A DNA stretch of 64,000 nucleotides. Source: Bradyrhizobium sp. Ash2021. Lineage in GTDB: Bacteria; Pseudomonadota; Alphaproteobacteria; Rhizobiales; Xanthobacteraceae. Position numbers and translations under genes: made by a program. Positions 53,163 to 63,099 of the stretch are shown in pieces. The notes under the pieces were generated by a model. The model made no database searches. It had not been told where the DNA came from and saw only the letters and a list, made by a program, of their open reading frames with translations. The stretch is taken from contig NZ_CP100604.1 of the NCBI RefSeq assembly GCF_031202265.1, positions 7,484,501 to 7,548,500 on the forward strand, read 5' to 3'. Position 1 is the stretch's first letter. Each line of letters opens with the position of its first letter.

Positions 53163-53986
53163 AATTCCCTCCGTGCAAAGAACACCGTCGCAAGCCCCAG
53201 CGGCGCGGCGGTCCAGACCAGCAAGCCCATTAAGAGCGCGCCAATCCCCGTACTCGTCGTCCCGGCAAGCCCGGCCATGCCCGAGAACTGGCTGACGTTG
53301 AAGCCGGTCAGATTGGTTAGCCGGTAAAGATCGGTGGGGTTGAGAAACAGCAGCGCCTCGAGGACGGGCGCCGAGATGATGCTCCCTTGATCAATCACCA
53401 GGATGCCGAGCAGCGCCATGTCAAATACCAGCACCATCAACAGCCATATACCCACCGAAAGGCCCGCAGCGGTGCCGCGATCGCGAACCAGGCTGCTGAT
53501 CAGGTATCCGATCGCGACAAAGACCGCGCCGAGCAGGATCGAGGTCCCGAGCATGGAGGCAAAAGCATACCAGCTCGCCGCCGGTACCGAGGCGCCGGTG
53601 ATGGCAAGCGCGGCCGCCGCCGCGCCATAACCGATCACAGTGGCGAAGGCGAGGATCAGCACATGCCCGCAGAATTTTCCGAAGATGACTTGATGGCGAC
53701 CGACCGGATAGCTGAGCAGCAGGATCATCGTGCCGCGCTCCATCTCGCCGACCACCGCGTCGTGCGAAATCAGGAGCGCGATCAGCGGCAGCAGAAAGAT
53801 GGTGAGGCTCGACAGGCTGACGACAACCACGTCAAGCTTGTCGGCGCCGACGTTGCCCGTCGGCGCACTGCCGAGAAATGTCAGGGACAGCGCGAGCGCG
53901 GCCAGCAACAGCGTCGTTGCGAGAACCCAGCGGTTTCGCAACCCTTCCTGGATTTCCTTGCCAGCGATGATGATAATCGTCCTCAC
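53159..53986 (-). CDS. nosY: NosY ABC transporter permease
   Basis: 275 residues, six predicted membrane segments (e.g. WVLATTLLLAALALSLTFLG; SLTIFLLPLIALLISHDAVV). The motif HDAVVGEMERGTMILLLSYP is typical of NosY/ABC-2 permeases. With NosF and NosD it forms the NosDFY complex that hands copper to NosZ. Overlaps nosF and nosL by four bases each. Confidence 0.93.
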   Translation of the reverse strand: MRTIIIIAGKEIQEGLRNRWVLATTLLLAALALSLTFLGSAPTGNVGADKLDVVVVSLSSLTIFLLPLIALLISHDAVVGEMERGTMILLLSYPVGRHQVIFGKFCGHVLILAFATVIGYGAAAAALAITGASVPAASWYAFASMLGTSILLGAVFVAIGYLISSLVRDRGTAAGLSVGIWLLMVLVFDMALLGILVIDQGSIISAPVLEALLFLNPTDLYRLTNLTGFNVSQFSGMAGLAGTTSTGIGALLMGLLVWTAAPLGLATVFFARREL

Positions 53987-54891
53987 GCGGCATTCTCCTG
54001 CGTATGAAGGAAATGAGCATAGAGGTCGTCGAGCGTCGGCGCAGCGATTTCGATATTCGTGATGCGTGGATCGTTGGCGGCTTCCCGTAGCAACTCCATC
54101 TTGCGGGCCTCATCCGGCACCAGAATGATGCGACCGTGCGGGGTCGGCGCCGATGACCCGTTCATCCATGTGGGAGTACCGCTCGCGTCAGGCGCGAGAT
54201 CGAGCGAAATCCTGATCGGCAATCGCGAGATCGTGCGCAATTCCGCCAGCGTGCCCTGCGCCACCAACACGCCACGGTTCATGATCAGGACGTGTTCGGC
54301 GCGACCCTCGAGTTCATTGAGCGCGTGCGACGAGATCAAGATGGTTGCACCGTCGTCGCGCAACTCGTCCAGGATTTCGTAGAATGTCTGGCGTAGCGCA
54401 GGGTCGAGTCCTGTGGTCGGCTCGTCGAGCAGCAGCACGCGCGGTCGCCCGAGGAGCGCCTGTGCCAGCCCCAGGCGTTGCCGCATGCCTTTGGAGTAGG
54501 TTCCGACCCTGCGATCGGCCGCGCCCGTCAAGCCGACGCGATCGAGCAGCGCCCATCCCGTCGCGGGCTTGATCCGCTTTAGGCGCGCGTAGAACGAGAG
54601 CGTTTCGCGCCCCGTGAGTGCGGCATTGAAGGCAACGTTTTCCGGCAGATATCCAAGCAGCCGGCGTGCCGAAAATTCGCCCGCCGCAGGGTCCTCGTTC
54701 AGCACGCGGACCGCGCCGCGGTCGGCGTGAATTAGTCCCAGCATTAGTTTGATCAGCGTGGTCTTGCCGGCGCCGTTGTGGCCAACCAGCGCACTGAGCC
54801 GTCCCGGACCAAGATCGAACGAGACGCCGCGCAGCGCTTTTACCGCGCCATAGCTTTTCTCCACGCCATTCACGGACACGGTAACGGTCAT
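53983..54891 (-). CDS. nosF: NosF ABC transporter ATPase
   Basis: 302 residues from ATG 54891, which overlaps the nosD stop (ATGA). Walker A GHNGAGKTTLIKLMLG, signature YSKGMRQRLGLAQALLG, Walker B VLLLDEPTTGLDPA, then the C-terminal domain that contacts NosD. The long open frame further upstream lies inside nosD and is a shadow. Confidence 0.93.
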   Translation of the reverse strand: MTVTVSVNGVEKSYGAVKALRGVSFDLGPGRLSALVGHNGAGKTTLIKLMLGLIHADRGAVRVLNEDPAAGEFSARRLLGYLPENVAFNAALTGRETLSFYARLKRIKPATGWALLDRVGLTGAADRRVGTYSKGMRQRLGLAQALLGRPRVLLLDEPTTGLDPALRQTFYEILDELRDDGATILISSHALNELEGRAEHVLIMNRGVLVAQGTLAELRTISRLPIRISLDLAPDASGTPTWMNGSSAPTPHGRIILVPDEARKMELLREAANDPRITNIEIAAPTLDDLYAHFLHTQENAA

Positions 54892-56267
54892 CGCAGGCTC
54901 CGGCTGACTGATGGTCGCGGCGGTGGCGCGATAAGAGGATGGGTATCGACGACCCCGCCGGGATAGAGCGCCGGAAACTGGGCCTGGGCCCAGCGCAGCA
55001 CCTGCACCGCGGGGCTGTTGATCAGGACCTTCGCCGACGGCGCCGTCCACAACACCCGGTCAACCAGATCGTTGGGCCGGTAGGCCGTGTCGGCGATACC
55101 GTCGCCATTGAGATCGAACGCCGGATTGTCGCTCCAGTAATTGCCGCGGCCGCCCTTCGACCAGTCAAGGTCGCGGGTGCCGACATATTTCACCTGATTG
55201 CGATTGCCGACAAAGGCGTTGCCGGTGATCTCATTGCCTTCGGAGCCGGCCGTGAAATGGACCCCGATCCCGCAATGCTCAAACCAGTTGTTGCGAATGC
55301 GGTTGTGGTTAGTGTTGTAGATGAACACGCATTTCTCCGGTCCGGACCGAAGGCCTTGCGCAGGCTTTGCTTCCGGGACCATGCCCTTCTCCTCGTCCGG
55401 ACCCTCATCCCGGCTGCTTGTGATATTGTCGAGCGAGCCGCCCGCAACCAGATTGCCGTCGATCTCCGAATAATTGGCGTAGTTGAACAGCACCCCGTAA
55501 TCGCGATCGCGATCGGAGATATTGCTGCGGATGACGAGCCGGTTCGAATACATGATGGCGTAGCCGACGTGATTGCCGACGGAGATGTTGCCGCTCACTT
55601 CGCTGTCATTGGTGTACATGTAATGCACCGCGAACCGCACCTGCTCGAAGCGGTTGTTGATGAACCGGTCCTTGCGGCTGGAAATCGTGAAGATGCCGTC
55701 GCGCCCGTAGCGGAAAATATTCTCGGCGATGGTGACATCGGGCGCATTCCAGAGCGACACGCCGTTGCCGGCCTCGTTGAGACGCCCGCCGCGCACGCCT
55801 TCGACGATGTTGCGCTCGACCCGCGAACCCGTGGCGCCATGAACATAGATGCCGAACAAATTGCCTTCGAAGCGGTTGTTCTCGATCAGCGCCCGCTCCG
55901 CGGTCTTCTCCAGGTACACACCGGAATCCATCGTTTGCAGATCGTGGCCCGATCCCCTGACGGTCACGCCGCGGATCGTGACGTCCGGCGCGGTCACGGT
56001 GACGACGTTGCCTTCGCCGCCGCCGTTGAGCACCGCGCCGGGCCGTCCAGCCAGTACCACACGCCGATCGATCCGGATCGCGCCCTTGTATTCGCCTGGA
56101 GCAAGCTCGATGACGTCGCCATCCTGCGCCCGGTCCAGCACAGTCTGTAACGGCTGTTCCGGCACAGCCTTGAGCGTCTCCGCACTGGCGAAGCCCGAGG
56201 CTCCGGCGGCGAACATCGCCGCCGGAATAATGCGCAGGTAACAGAGCAGGTATCGTTCCCGTCTCAA
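54888..56267 (-). CDS. nosD: NosD periplasmic beta-helix copper-maturation protein
   Basis: 459 residues from TTG 56267, chosen because it gives a full signal peptide (RRERYLLCYLRIIPAAMFAA, cleavage near FASAE); ATG 56216 would truncate the signal. The body is a right-handed beta-helix of repeated N-x-F/I units (LIENNRFEGNLFGIYVHGAT; FINNRFEQVRFAVHYMYTND). Starts 11 bases after the nosZ stop. Partners NosF and NosY. Confidence 0.9.
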   Translation of the reverse strand: MRRERYLLCYLRIIPAAMFAAGASGFASAETLKAVPEQPLQTVLDRAQDGDVIELAPGEYKGAIRIDRRVVLAGRPGAVLNGGGEGNVVTVTAPDVTIRGVTVRGSGHDLQTMDSGVYLEKTAERALIENNRFEGNLFGIYVHGATGSRVERNIVEGVRGGRLNEAGNGVSLWNAPDVTIAENIFRYGRDGIFTISSRKDRFINNRFEQVRFAVHYMYTNDSEVSGNISVGNHVGYAIMYSNRLVIRSNISDRDRDYGVLFNYANYSEIDGNLVAGGSLDNITSSRDEGPDEEKGMVPEAKPAQGLRSGPEKCVFIYNTNHNRIRNNWFEHCGIGVHFTAGSEGNEITGNAFVGNRNQVKYVGTRDLDWSKGGRGNYWSDNPAFDLNGDGIADTAYRPNDLVDRVLWTAPSAKVLINSPAVQVLRWAQAQFPALYPGGVVDTHPLIAPPPRPSVSRSLR

Positions 56268-56278
56268 GCTGTGTTGTC

Positions 56279-58225
56279 TCAAGAGGTTTTGGGCTCGACC
56301 AGCATGCGGCCCTTCATTTCCATGTGCATGGCGTGACAGAACCACGAACAATAGTACCAGTAGACGCCCGCCTTATCAGCCGTGAACGACACCGACGCCG
56401 TCGCCATCGGCGCGACTTCCATCTGGACGCCGTAGTTTATGATGCAGAACCCGTGCGTCAGATCCTCCACCGCATCGATGTTGGTGATGTAGACCGTGAC
56501 CTGGTCACCCTGCTTGACCTGGAATTGCTCGAGACCGAACGCGGGCGCGGTGGAGGTCATGTAGACACGCACCTTGTTTCCGTCCCGGACAACCTTGGAG
56601 TCGGCTACGAGGTCGACCCCATCGGCCTTGGCCTGCTTGACCGCGTCTGCAAACATCGGATCGGCACGATCCCAGATCGAAATCGGGTTGATCTTGGAGC
56701 GATGAACGATGGTGGCGTCATGCGGCTCTGCAAAACTCGGACCGTCGTGGATGAGGACCATTTTGTCGCCGGAGATATCGATCAGCTGATCGTTCTCGGG
56801 TTTCAACGGGCCGACGTTGAGGAACCGATCCTTGGAAAACTTGTTGAGGGAGATCAGCCATTTTCCGTCCGCCTCCTTGGTCTGGCCCATCGAGGAGTGG
56901 TTGTGGCCGGGCTGATAGTGGACGTCGATCTTCTGGATGATCGGGTCGACCTTCTCACCCTTGAACGCGCGCTTCGCCAGATCGATGTTCCACTTGCAGA
57001 CCTGGCTGTCGAGGAACAGGGTCGTATAGGCGTTGCCCTTGCCGTCATAGGCGGTGTGCAACGGCCCAAGGCCAAGTTCGGGCTCCGCGACCACGACGTC
57101 ACGCGGCTTGATCTTGTCGTCGAACAGCTGGTCGAACAGCCGCACGTCCATCACAGTGACGGTCGGCGAGAGTTTTCCGGCCGCGACGACATGGATTCCA
57201 TCGGGCGCGGTATTGATGCCGTGCGGATTGTTGGAGACCGGAACATAGCGCGTATAGGGCGATCCATGACGGCCATCGATCACGGGGACGCCGTTCATTT
57301 CCTTGAAGTCGCCCTTCTTCACCGCCTCTTCGATGCGCTTGAGATTGAAGATGACGACCCAATCCTGTTCGTTGGCGGTCATCTCGGCCAGGGTGACGCC
57401 CTCTTCCGAGTTGTAGCAGGTCGAGAAGACATACTTGCCCTGATAATCAGAGTCGACGTTGTCGAGATTGCCGTCGACAATCACCTGCCAGGCGACTTTC
57501 ATGGTGTCGCCATCGATCGCGCTGAAGATCGCGTGATATTGCTTCGGATCGTTGAGGATCTTGCCGTCGTTTGGCAGCGGCACGCTATCCTCGCCGTTTG
57601 CGTACACATAGCCGGTGCGCGGGTATTTCTGCAGGCGCAGGCCGTGTACCGTATGCTGGTTCGGCAGCTCGATGATCTTGTCGCACTTCATGACGTCGAG
57701 CCGCACCCGCGCAACCCGGGTATTGGCCTTGTCGTTCATGAAGGCATAGCGCCCGTCATAGGTGCCGTCGGTGAACGAGACATGCGGATGATGCAGGTCC
57801 CCGTTCATGTAGGTGCCGCCGCGATTCTTGAGGAATTCGCGTGTCTCGGGAAGCAGCCCCTCGGTGAGGACCTTGAGGCTTTCGTTGGTCAGTCCCCAGC
57901 CGGTAGCGCTGCATCGGTTGAACACGGGAACACGCATCAATTCGCGCATCGACGGAAGCCCAACGATGCGCATTTCGCCGGACTGGCCGCTGGAGAAGAA
58001 CGTGTAATATTCGTCCAGCTCGCCCGGAGCCACTTCGGCTTTCTGAACAGCGGGTCGCGCGGCGGGAGCCTTCGGCGCCGCTGTCTTGGTCTGCGCGTCG
58101 GCAGTCGTGATGATCCCGTCCGTGTCGAGCGCAACTCCGCCCGCGAGGCCCACGCCCGCTGCCGCTGCAGTGGTTCCGAGCAAGGTACGCCGGCTGACGC
58201 CTTTTCCGTTTTCATTGTCGCTCAT
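56279..58225 (-). CDS. nosZ: Nitrous oxide reductase NosZ (clade I, Tat-exported)
   Basis: 648 residues. Tat signal [20 protein letters not shown] marks clade I. The beta-propeller carries CuZ histidines ([31 protein letters not shown]). The C-terminal cupredoxin has the CuA motif [12 protein letters not shown] (Cys626, Cys630, His634, Met637). It reduces N2O to N2 in the periplasm. All motif residues I can check are present, so it should be active. Confidence 0.97.
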   Translation of the reverse strand: MSDNENGKGVSRRTLLGTTAAAAGVGLAGGVALDTDGIITTADAQTKTAAPKAPAARPAVQKAEVAPGELDEYYTFFSSGQSGEMRIVGLPSMRELMRVPVFNRCSATGWGLTNESLKVLTEGLLPETREFLKNRGGTYMNGDLHHPHVSFTDGTYDGRYAFMNDKANTRVARVRLDVMKCDKIIELPNQHTVHGLRLQKYPRTGYVYANGEDSVPLPNDGKILNDPKQYHAIFSAIDGDTMKVAWQVIVDGNLDNVDSDYQGKYVFSTCYNSEEGVTLAEMTANEQDWVVIFNLKRIEEAVKKGDFKEMNGVPVIDGRHGSPYTRYVPVSNNPHGINTAPDGIHVVAAGKLSPTVTVMDVRLFDQLFDDKIKPRDVVVAEPELGLGPLHTAYDGKGNAYTTLFLDSQVCKWNIDLAKRAFKGEKVDPIIQKIDVHYQPGHNHSSMGQTKEADGKWLISLNKFSKDRFLNVGPLKPENDQLIDISGDKMVLIHDGPSFAEPHDATIVHRSKINPISIWDRADPMFADAVKQAKADGVDLVADSKVVRDGNKVRVYMTSTAPAFGLEQFQVKQGDQVTVYITNIDAVEDLTHGFCIINYGVQMEVAPMATASVSFTADKAGVYWYYCSWFCHAMHMEMKGRMLVEPKTS

Positions 58226-58242
58226 GATAGCCTCCTAGGCTT

Positions 58243-60630
58243 TCAGGTTGCAGGTAGTGATGGGGTGACGGGGGCGACCGGCGGCAGACCGATGGGCTTG
58301 CCGCCCGCGGTGATGATGGTGTTCGGCCCTTTGCCGCCGCTGCGCATCGAGGGCGACGACAGCGCATCGCGCTTCTCGCGCTTCAGCCGCACCTGGATCA
58401 TGTGCGGGCAGCGGTGGTCGTCGAAATACAGTTCCTGGCAGTGCATGCAGTAGATGCACTCATTGACGTTGATGTGACCTTCCGGATGAATCGCCTGCAC
58501 CGGGCATTCCTTGGCGCAGCGCTGGCAGGGCGTGCCGCATTCCGGCCAGCGGCGCAGCCATTCGAACATCCGGATGCGGCCCGGAATCGCGAGCGCGGCG
58601 CCAAGCGGGCACATGTAGCGGCAGAAGAAGCGCTCGACGAACAAACCGGCGGACAACGTGGTCAGGGCGTAGACCACGAACGGCCATTCGCGCGCGAATT
58701 TCAGGATAATCGCAGTCTTGAACGGCTCGACCTCGGCCAGTTGTTCCGCGAACGCGGTCGAGTACAGCGACATGCCGAACAGGCCGAGGAAGATGATGTA
58801 CTTGATCGGCCACAATCGCTCGTGGAGGCCCCACGGCAATCTGTATTGCGGGATCTTCACCGCCTGGGCGATGTTGTTGAGCAATTCCTGCAGCGCCCCG
58901 AACGGGCATAACCAGCCGCAGAACGGCCCACGCCCCCAGAACAATAGCCCTGCGGCAATCGAGGCCCATAGCAGGAAGATCAACGGGGCCGACAGGAAGT
59001 ATTCCCAGCTGAAGCCGGTCAGCAGCGAATTGGCGAAGGTCAGAACGTTGACCACCGAGAGCTGGGCATTCGCATACCAGCCGAGCCAGACCAGGATAAA
59101 CAGCAAATAGCCGCGGCGGATCCACGCATAGACCCTGGGACGGCGGACCAAAGCATTCTGAAAGAAGAAGATCAAAGTCAGCGCACCGAGCGCGACGATC
59201 GTCGTGCTGATCTTGACGACGTCGCCGCGCCAGATCTTCATCCACAGAGGTTCATCTTCGGCAGCAGGCCACGTCCAGTTGCCGCTGCCGGCGAGCGCTG
59301 ATGGCACCGAAGTCTTCGTAATCGTATTGGCGATCGTCTTCGGAGAAGATCCCTTTACTGGTGACGCAATTGCCCCGTCCGGCACCGGCGCACGCTTTAC
59401 GTAGGCGTCCGGAAGCTTGTAGCCGAGATCGAAAGTAAGCCAGGCTTTTTCCCTCGTGCCGACCACGCGTTGGACCAGCAATTGAAGTGTCCATGGCTCC
59501 GTCGGGTCGAATGTGAAATCTGGCGGCACCGTGAACAGGGCAATCTCGGGAAAGTCAGGCGCGCCTTCGGCTTCAAGACTCCCCAGCCGCGTGTGGTCGC
59601 GATCGCGGAAACGGACACTGTTCGTCTCCTGGATCAGTTCGATGCGGTCGAATATCCCGCCGCGAACGTAAGCAGCTCCCTTGAACGAATACCGGCCCGA
59701 TCCCGCGACGATCAACGCCTGTTGTCCCGGCTTCAGCCGGCCGGACAGCCGCTTGTAGCCGTCATCGCCGAGCAGGCTGCGGCCGATGGTCGGCACCGCG
59801 ACGTCGGCGACATAGAGGTCGATGAATGTATCGTCTGGATCGCCCTCCTCCGGCCGCGCGGCGGCCGCCGCATTTTCGGATTTCTCGAAAGCCTTGTTCA
59901 CGTCGGCAACGCTGAGGTTCAGCCGGCTGACGGAGCCATCCCCGACGAGGCTTTGCCAATCGCGGATCTCACTTTTTCCGGGATCGATGGCCTTCGCCGC
60001 CTGCGGCGCCGCGGCGGTGACCGCGTTGCCCCCTGCGCCGAGCCGTCCGCTCTTGATGAGCTTGGTCGCGGAGCGGACGATGCTGTCGCCCATCACCAGC
60101 ACGGTGACCGTTGCACCGCTGACGATGTCGACCTGCGGTGCGGGCGCGGCGCCGCGCGCGACGGGGTCCATGTCCGTGCCGATCAGCTTGTTGACCGCCT
60201 CCAGAATGCGAGCGACCGGAATGCCCACCAGCACGATGGGCTCTTTGTGCTCGACGAGCTTGAGACCGGTCAGCACGCCCTTCGGGGTGATGCCGATCAG
60301 GAGCTGAATCGGCTTGCCGGAATAGCCGGTCGCATTGGCAAAGTCGGAATTCAGGTAGACGAAGCCGAGAAGTTGATCATCCTTGTAGGCACCGACAATC
60401 GCGGGATCGCCTTGCGGCGGCCCAAAGCGGTTCGCGCCGGGAACCAGCTCGGCCGGCTCGGCCTTGCCGAGGTATTCGTTCAGCCGTCCCGCGGCGCGCG
60501 CCTCGCCGACGACGGCAATCCAGCCGAGAAGGGCCAGGACTCCAACAAGGACAATGAAGTTGACGGGTTTTCGCAAGGCCCATGTTCCAGAATTGCGCAG
60601 AACGCCGTTGTTCTGGATTGCGAGCTTCAA
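58243..60630 (-). CDS. nosR: NosR membrane flavo-iron-sulfur protein
   Basis: 795 residues from TTG 60630; a TTG at 60576 is possible and would leave a longer leader after the FixK box. N-terminal periplasmic FMN-binding domain with DIVSGATVTVLVMGDSIVRS (the FMN-threonine motif targeted by NosX). Then six membrane segments, CGWLCPFGALQ, CRYMCPLGAAL and a C-terminal ferredoxin domain: CGTPCQRCAKECPVQAIH and NECIYCMHCQELYF. NosR supplies electrons to, and is needed for expression of, NosZ. First gene of the nos operon. Confidence 0.95.
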   Translation of the reverse strand: MKLAIQNNGVLRNSGTWALRKPVNFIVLVGVLALLGWIAVVGEARAAGRLNEYLGKAEPAELVPGANRFGPPQGDPAIVGAYKDDQLLGFVYLNSDFANATGYSGKPIQLLIGITPKGVLTGLKLVEHKEPIVLVGIPVARILEAVNKLIGTDMDPVARGAAPAPQVDIVSGATVTVLVMGDSIVRSATKLIKSGRLGAGGNAVTAAAPQAAKAIDPGKSEIRDWQSLVGDGSVSRLNLSVADVNKAFEKSENAAAAARPEEGDPDDTFIDLYVADVAVPTIGRSLLGDDGYKRLSGRLKPGQQALIVAGSGRYSFKGAAYVRGGIFDRIELIQETNSVRFRDRDHTRLGSLEAEGAPDFPEIALFTVPPDFTFDPTEPWTLQLLVQRVVGTREKAWLTFDLGYKLPDAYVKRAPVPDGAIASPVKGSSPKTIANTITKTSVPSALAGSGNWTWPAAEDEPLWMKIWRGDVVKISTTIVALGALTLIFFFQNALVRRPRVYAWIRRGYLLFILVWLGWYANAQLSVVNVLTFANSLLTGFSWEYFLSAPLIFLLWASIAAGLLFWGRGPFCGWLCPFGALQELLNNIAQAVKIPQYRLPWGLHERLWPIKYIIFLGLFGMSLYSTAFAEQLAEVEPFKTAIILKFAREWPFVVYALTTLSAGLFVERFFCRYMCPLGAALAIPGRIRMFEWLRRWPECGTPCQRCAKECPVQAIHPEGHINVNECIYCMHCQELYFDDHRCPHMIQVRLKREKRDALSSPSMRSGGKGPNTIITAGGKPIGLPPVAPVTPSLPAT

Positions 60631-60672
60631 AACAGCTTAGGATTGATCTAGGGCACCCAGCAAGGTTGTTAC

Positions 60673-60686
60673 TTGCGCTGGATCAA
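60673..60686. promoter_or_regulatory. FixK2-type box between nosR and the divergent gene
   Basis: On the minus strand TTGATCCAGCGCAA, matching the rhizobial FixK2 consensus TTG(A/C)-N6-(T/G)CAA. Centre 60679.5. At -41.5 spacing transcription would start near 60638 for nosR and near 60721 for the divergent gene, 15 bases before its ATG. The fit to both sides suggests one shared box. Confidence 0.85.
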
Positions 60687-60735
60687 ACTCGCAGCTCTCT
60701 GTTCAGTTCAAATTTGTTGCTGGATGGAGCCTGAC

Positions 60736-61632
60736 ATGCGCAGCGAACCGCTTTTGACCACGGTACCTCCCGCTCCCGTGCGGCGCCTTGCCGAACTCTA
60801 CGCGATTGCATTCGATTTTGCGCAAAAGGCGGCTCAGCGCTATGGCACCCTCGCGGAACGAATCGACGAAAGCTTTGGTTCGGTGCGTCGCGTCTTTGAG
60901 GTCCTGGTCACACGCGAACGCGATCGTGCCGACAGTTTGACGGCGGCCTGTCTCGGCGCCTGCGGCAAGCGTCCGGATGCCGCCGATCTGCGCTGGACAC
61001 CGATCGATCTCGTTCCCGCGGCAGAGATTTCCGAAGTTGGGAACTCCGGATTGTCGACGCCCTACACCGCGTGGGCGCTCGCCGCCCGCCACCGCCAGCG
61101 CGCCTTCGTGTTCTGGACTTACGTCATCGCCCGTGCCGAAGACCCCGTGGTCAGAAATACCGCTGAAGGCTTCGCGCGCGATGCGCTATCCGACGGCAAT
61201 CTGCTGCGCCGTGAGCGGCGGCTGGCATGGAGGGCCGAGCGGAAGGTTGCGGCCGACGAGAATGCGGCGGCTGACGGAGCCGACGAGCCCGCATCGGCAG
61301 CGCTGCTGGAAAGTCTTCTCCTCAGGGACATCATCGCGTGGTCGCTGGGATTGACCCCCGCCCAGCGCGACCGGGTGCTGGCCATGGATCGTTCCCGGCT
61401 GCCGCCGTATTTCCTGGCGGCGCCCGAGGGGACCGACGTCGAACCCGCCTCGGGAGACATCGAACAGGTCAAGCAGCGCGCACTGCGCCGCGCCGAGCAA
61501 CTGTCGAACATGTATCTGGACGATGCGGATAGCGCCCACGACCAGGACAGCATGGAGCTTGCGCAAAAACTCGCCGCTCAATCGATCATGCGGCTCGCCG
61601 GTCTGCGAAATATTGCCTCCGCCGCGCAATGA
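60736..61632 (+). CDS. Hypothetical all-helical protein divergent from nosR
   Basis: 298 residues from ATG 60736 with GGAG six bases before; ATG 60724 is an alternative. Mostly helical, no signal or membrane segment: VRRLAELYAIAFDFAQKAAQ, RVFEVLVTRERDRADSLTAA, QRAFVFWTYVIARAEDPVVR, ESLLLRDIIAWSLGLTPAQR. The long helices with Glu/His (RDRADS, ERRLAW) recall ferritin-like four-helix bundles, but I see no clean ExxH pair set. Sharing the FixK box with nosR suggests a role in microaerobic or denitrifying growth. Confidence 0.7.
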   Translation: MRSEPLLTTVPPAPVRRLAELYAIAFDFAQKAAQRYGTLAERIDESFGSVRRVFEVLVTRERDRADSLTAACLGACGKRPDAADLRWTPIDLVPAAEISEVGNSGLSTPYTAWALAARHRQRAFVFWTYVIARAEDPVVRNTAEGFARDALSDGNLLRRERRLAWRAERKVAADENAAADGADEPASAALLESLLLRDIIAWSLGLTPAQRDRVLAMDRSRLPPYFLAAPEGTDVEPASGDIEQVKQRALRRAEQLSNMYLDDADSAHDQDSMELAQKLAAQSIMRLAGLRNIASAAQ

Positions 61633-61824
61633 GCGGGACGGCGTAAGGTGTTGAATGGCGCGCCACGGCCGATGAAGATGCGCGTTCGAGGGCACGCAAC
61701 CGATCACCGAAACGATCGAGATCGGCCTCTGGGTGATTCCCCTTGTCCTCACCGGGCTCTTTTGGCCCGCCGTCTGAAGCATGATCCGGACGACAATGTG
61801 ACTGGATTGATGAAGGAGAGCAAC

Positions 61825-62229
61825 ATGCTACGCATCATTGCAACGGCTGCATTGGTTGGATTGATGTCCTGTGCTCATGCGCAATCCGCACCGCGCCCGC
61901 TGCCACGAGTCTTTCTCTCGCAAGGCGAATGGAATGGCGCAAAACTTACCGACAGCGGCCGCCTTCTCATCGGCGACGCCGTCAAGGATGCGGTCGACGG
62001 CACAATTACGCAGATCAACATCAACGGGATGGCGGATCTCGCCTCGAGCCCGGTGAGCCAGCGACGCATGTCGGATGCGCGCGTGAAAACGACCCAGCAT
62101 GAACTCATCCGCATCGGCGTAGCCGAGCAGGAGATTGGCGTTCAGGGCGTCGAAACCGCCGACGGATCGGTTCCGCCGCCATCCGGAGAAGCGGCGACAA
62201 AGCGCGTCGTTATCGTCGTACATTATTGA
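61825..62229 (+). CDS. Small periplasmic protein with OmpA-like end
   Basis: 134 residues from ATG 61825 (GAAGGAGAGCAAC before). Signal peptide MLRIIATAALVGLMSCAHAQ. The body VKDAVDGTITQININGMADL, SSPVSQRRMSDARVKTTQHE, LIRIGVAEQEIGVQGV and the end ATKRVVIVVHY follow the OmpA/MotB C-terminal pattern in shortened form. It may bind peptidoglycan. Function in this context unknown. Confidence 0.6.
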   Translation: MLRIIATAALVGLMSCAHAQSAPRPLPRVFLSQGEWNGAKLTDSGRLLIGDAVKDAVDGTITQININGMADLASSPVSQRRMSDARVKTTQHELIRIGVAEQEIGVQGVETADGSVPPPSGEAATKRVVIVVHY

Positions 62230-62328
62230 GCGTTGCAACGCGCTTGGCGGGGCGCTGGTGGCGCTCCGCGCTGTTAGCGCGTCAACCAATTCGGTGGCCC
62301 TAAAGACGCGCCGCTGGGCGTTGGATTG

Positions 62329-62607
62329 TTACGACGGCTTCTTGACATATACCATGCACCAGCCCTGCGGGGAGACCGTTCCGTCCACGGTTTTGCAGCT
62401 TGAGGGGGCTTCGAACAGCTCGCAATTTTCGCAGCTTGCTTCGCCCTTTGGTGTGTCCTGATACTTTACGGCTTTCTGCGGTACTTTGGCCGCCTGCGCA
62501 GGCGTCGCTGTTCCCAGCACCGCGGCGGCGCCTGTGGCCGATGCCCCGGCGACGCCGGCGGCAATCGTCAAAATCCGTCGACGGGAAATTCCTTGCGATT
62601 CTGTCAT
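62329..62607 (-). CDS. High-potential iron-sulfur protein (HiPIP), Tat-exported
   Basis: 92 residues from ATG 62607. Tat signal ISRRRILTIAAGVAGASATG; mature protein about 55 residues with four Cys in SCENCELFEAPSSCKTVDG and SPQGWCMVYV, the HiPIP 4Fe-4S ligand set, and YQDTPKG before it. HiPIPs carry electrons between bc1 and terminal reductases in the periplasm; a role beside the cytochrome c in feeding N2O reductase is possible. Confidence 0.85.
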   Translation of the reverse strand: MTESQGISRRRILTIAAGVAGASATGAAAVLGTATPAQAAKVPQKAVKYQDTPKGEASCENCELFEAPSSCKTVDGTVSPQGWCMVYVKKPS

Positions 62608-62716
62608 GACATACGTCCTGCGATGAGAGATATCTCGTGTAGCAATGATGAATCCATTGGGCGTCGCCGGATTCGACAGAACCCTGGAGCTAACCTGCAG
62701 CCGCTTACATCTGCCT

Positions 62717-63037
62717 TCATCTCTCAGCCTCCTTGTGTTCAATGCCGTTACTACGATTTCTAGGGAACTCGCGGACGCCGGCGTGCTTCCTGGGACGCCA
62801 GACTGGTTTGAACCAGTGATGATTTCCAGTCTCCTCGATCGCCGTGATCCAGGCACGCTCGAAGGCGCTCTTCGACGTTCTGAAACGTTCAATCGCTTCC
62901 GCACATAGCTCGCCCTTCGTCCGTGTTTTCTCGGACGATTCGCTCATAACCGAAACCAGCCAGTCATGGCACAGCTTCCGCTGTTCATCCCCTGCGTCGT
63001 AGAGCGACTGGTGATGCGGTGAAAGTTTGCAAGTCAC
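62717..63037 (-). CDS. Small conserved hypothetical protein
   Basis: 106 residues. The core TSKSAFERAWITAIEETGNH then HWFKPVWRPRKH is a pattern I recall from short Bradyrhizobium proteins of unknown role. Soluble, basic C-terminus. The start at 63037 has no strong ribosome-binding site. Confidence 0.55.
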   Translation of the reverse strand: MTCKLSPHHQSLYDAGDEQRKLCHDWLVSVMSESSEKTRTKGELCAEAIERFRTSKSAFERAWITAIEETGNHHWFKPVWRPRKHAGVREFPRNRSNGIEHKEAER

Positions 63038-63099
63038 GGCTCTGATCGCTCCTCAATCCGTTCCTCAGTGACGATCGTCGAATCTGTCGCCGCGCACCA

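Noticed and set aside
54939..56150. Plus-strand ORF over nosD and other long antisense ORFs (e.g. 6019-7167, 15177-16169, 59470-60651)
   Set aside because: All mirror strong genes in the complementary frame.
56324..58453. Plus-strand ORF of 709 codons over nosZ
   Set aside because: Antisense shadow of nosZ in high-GC DNA; composition is typical of the reverse frame and no domain is seen.
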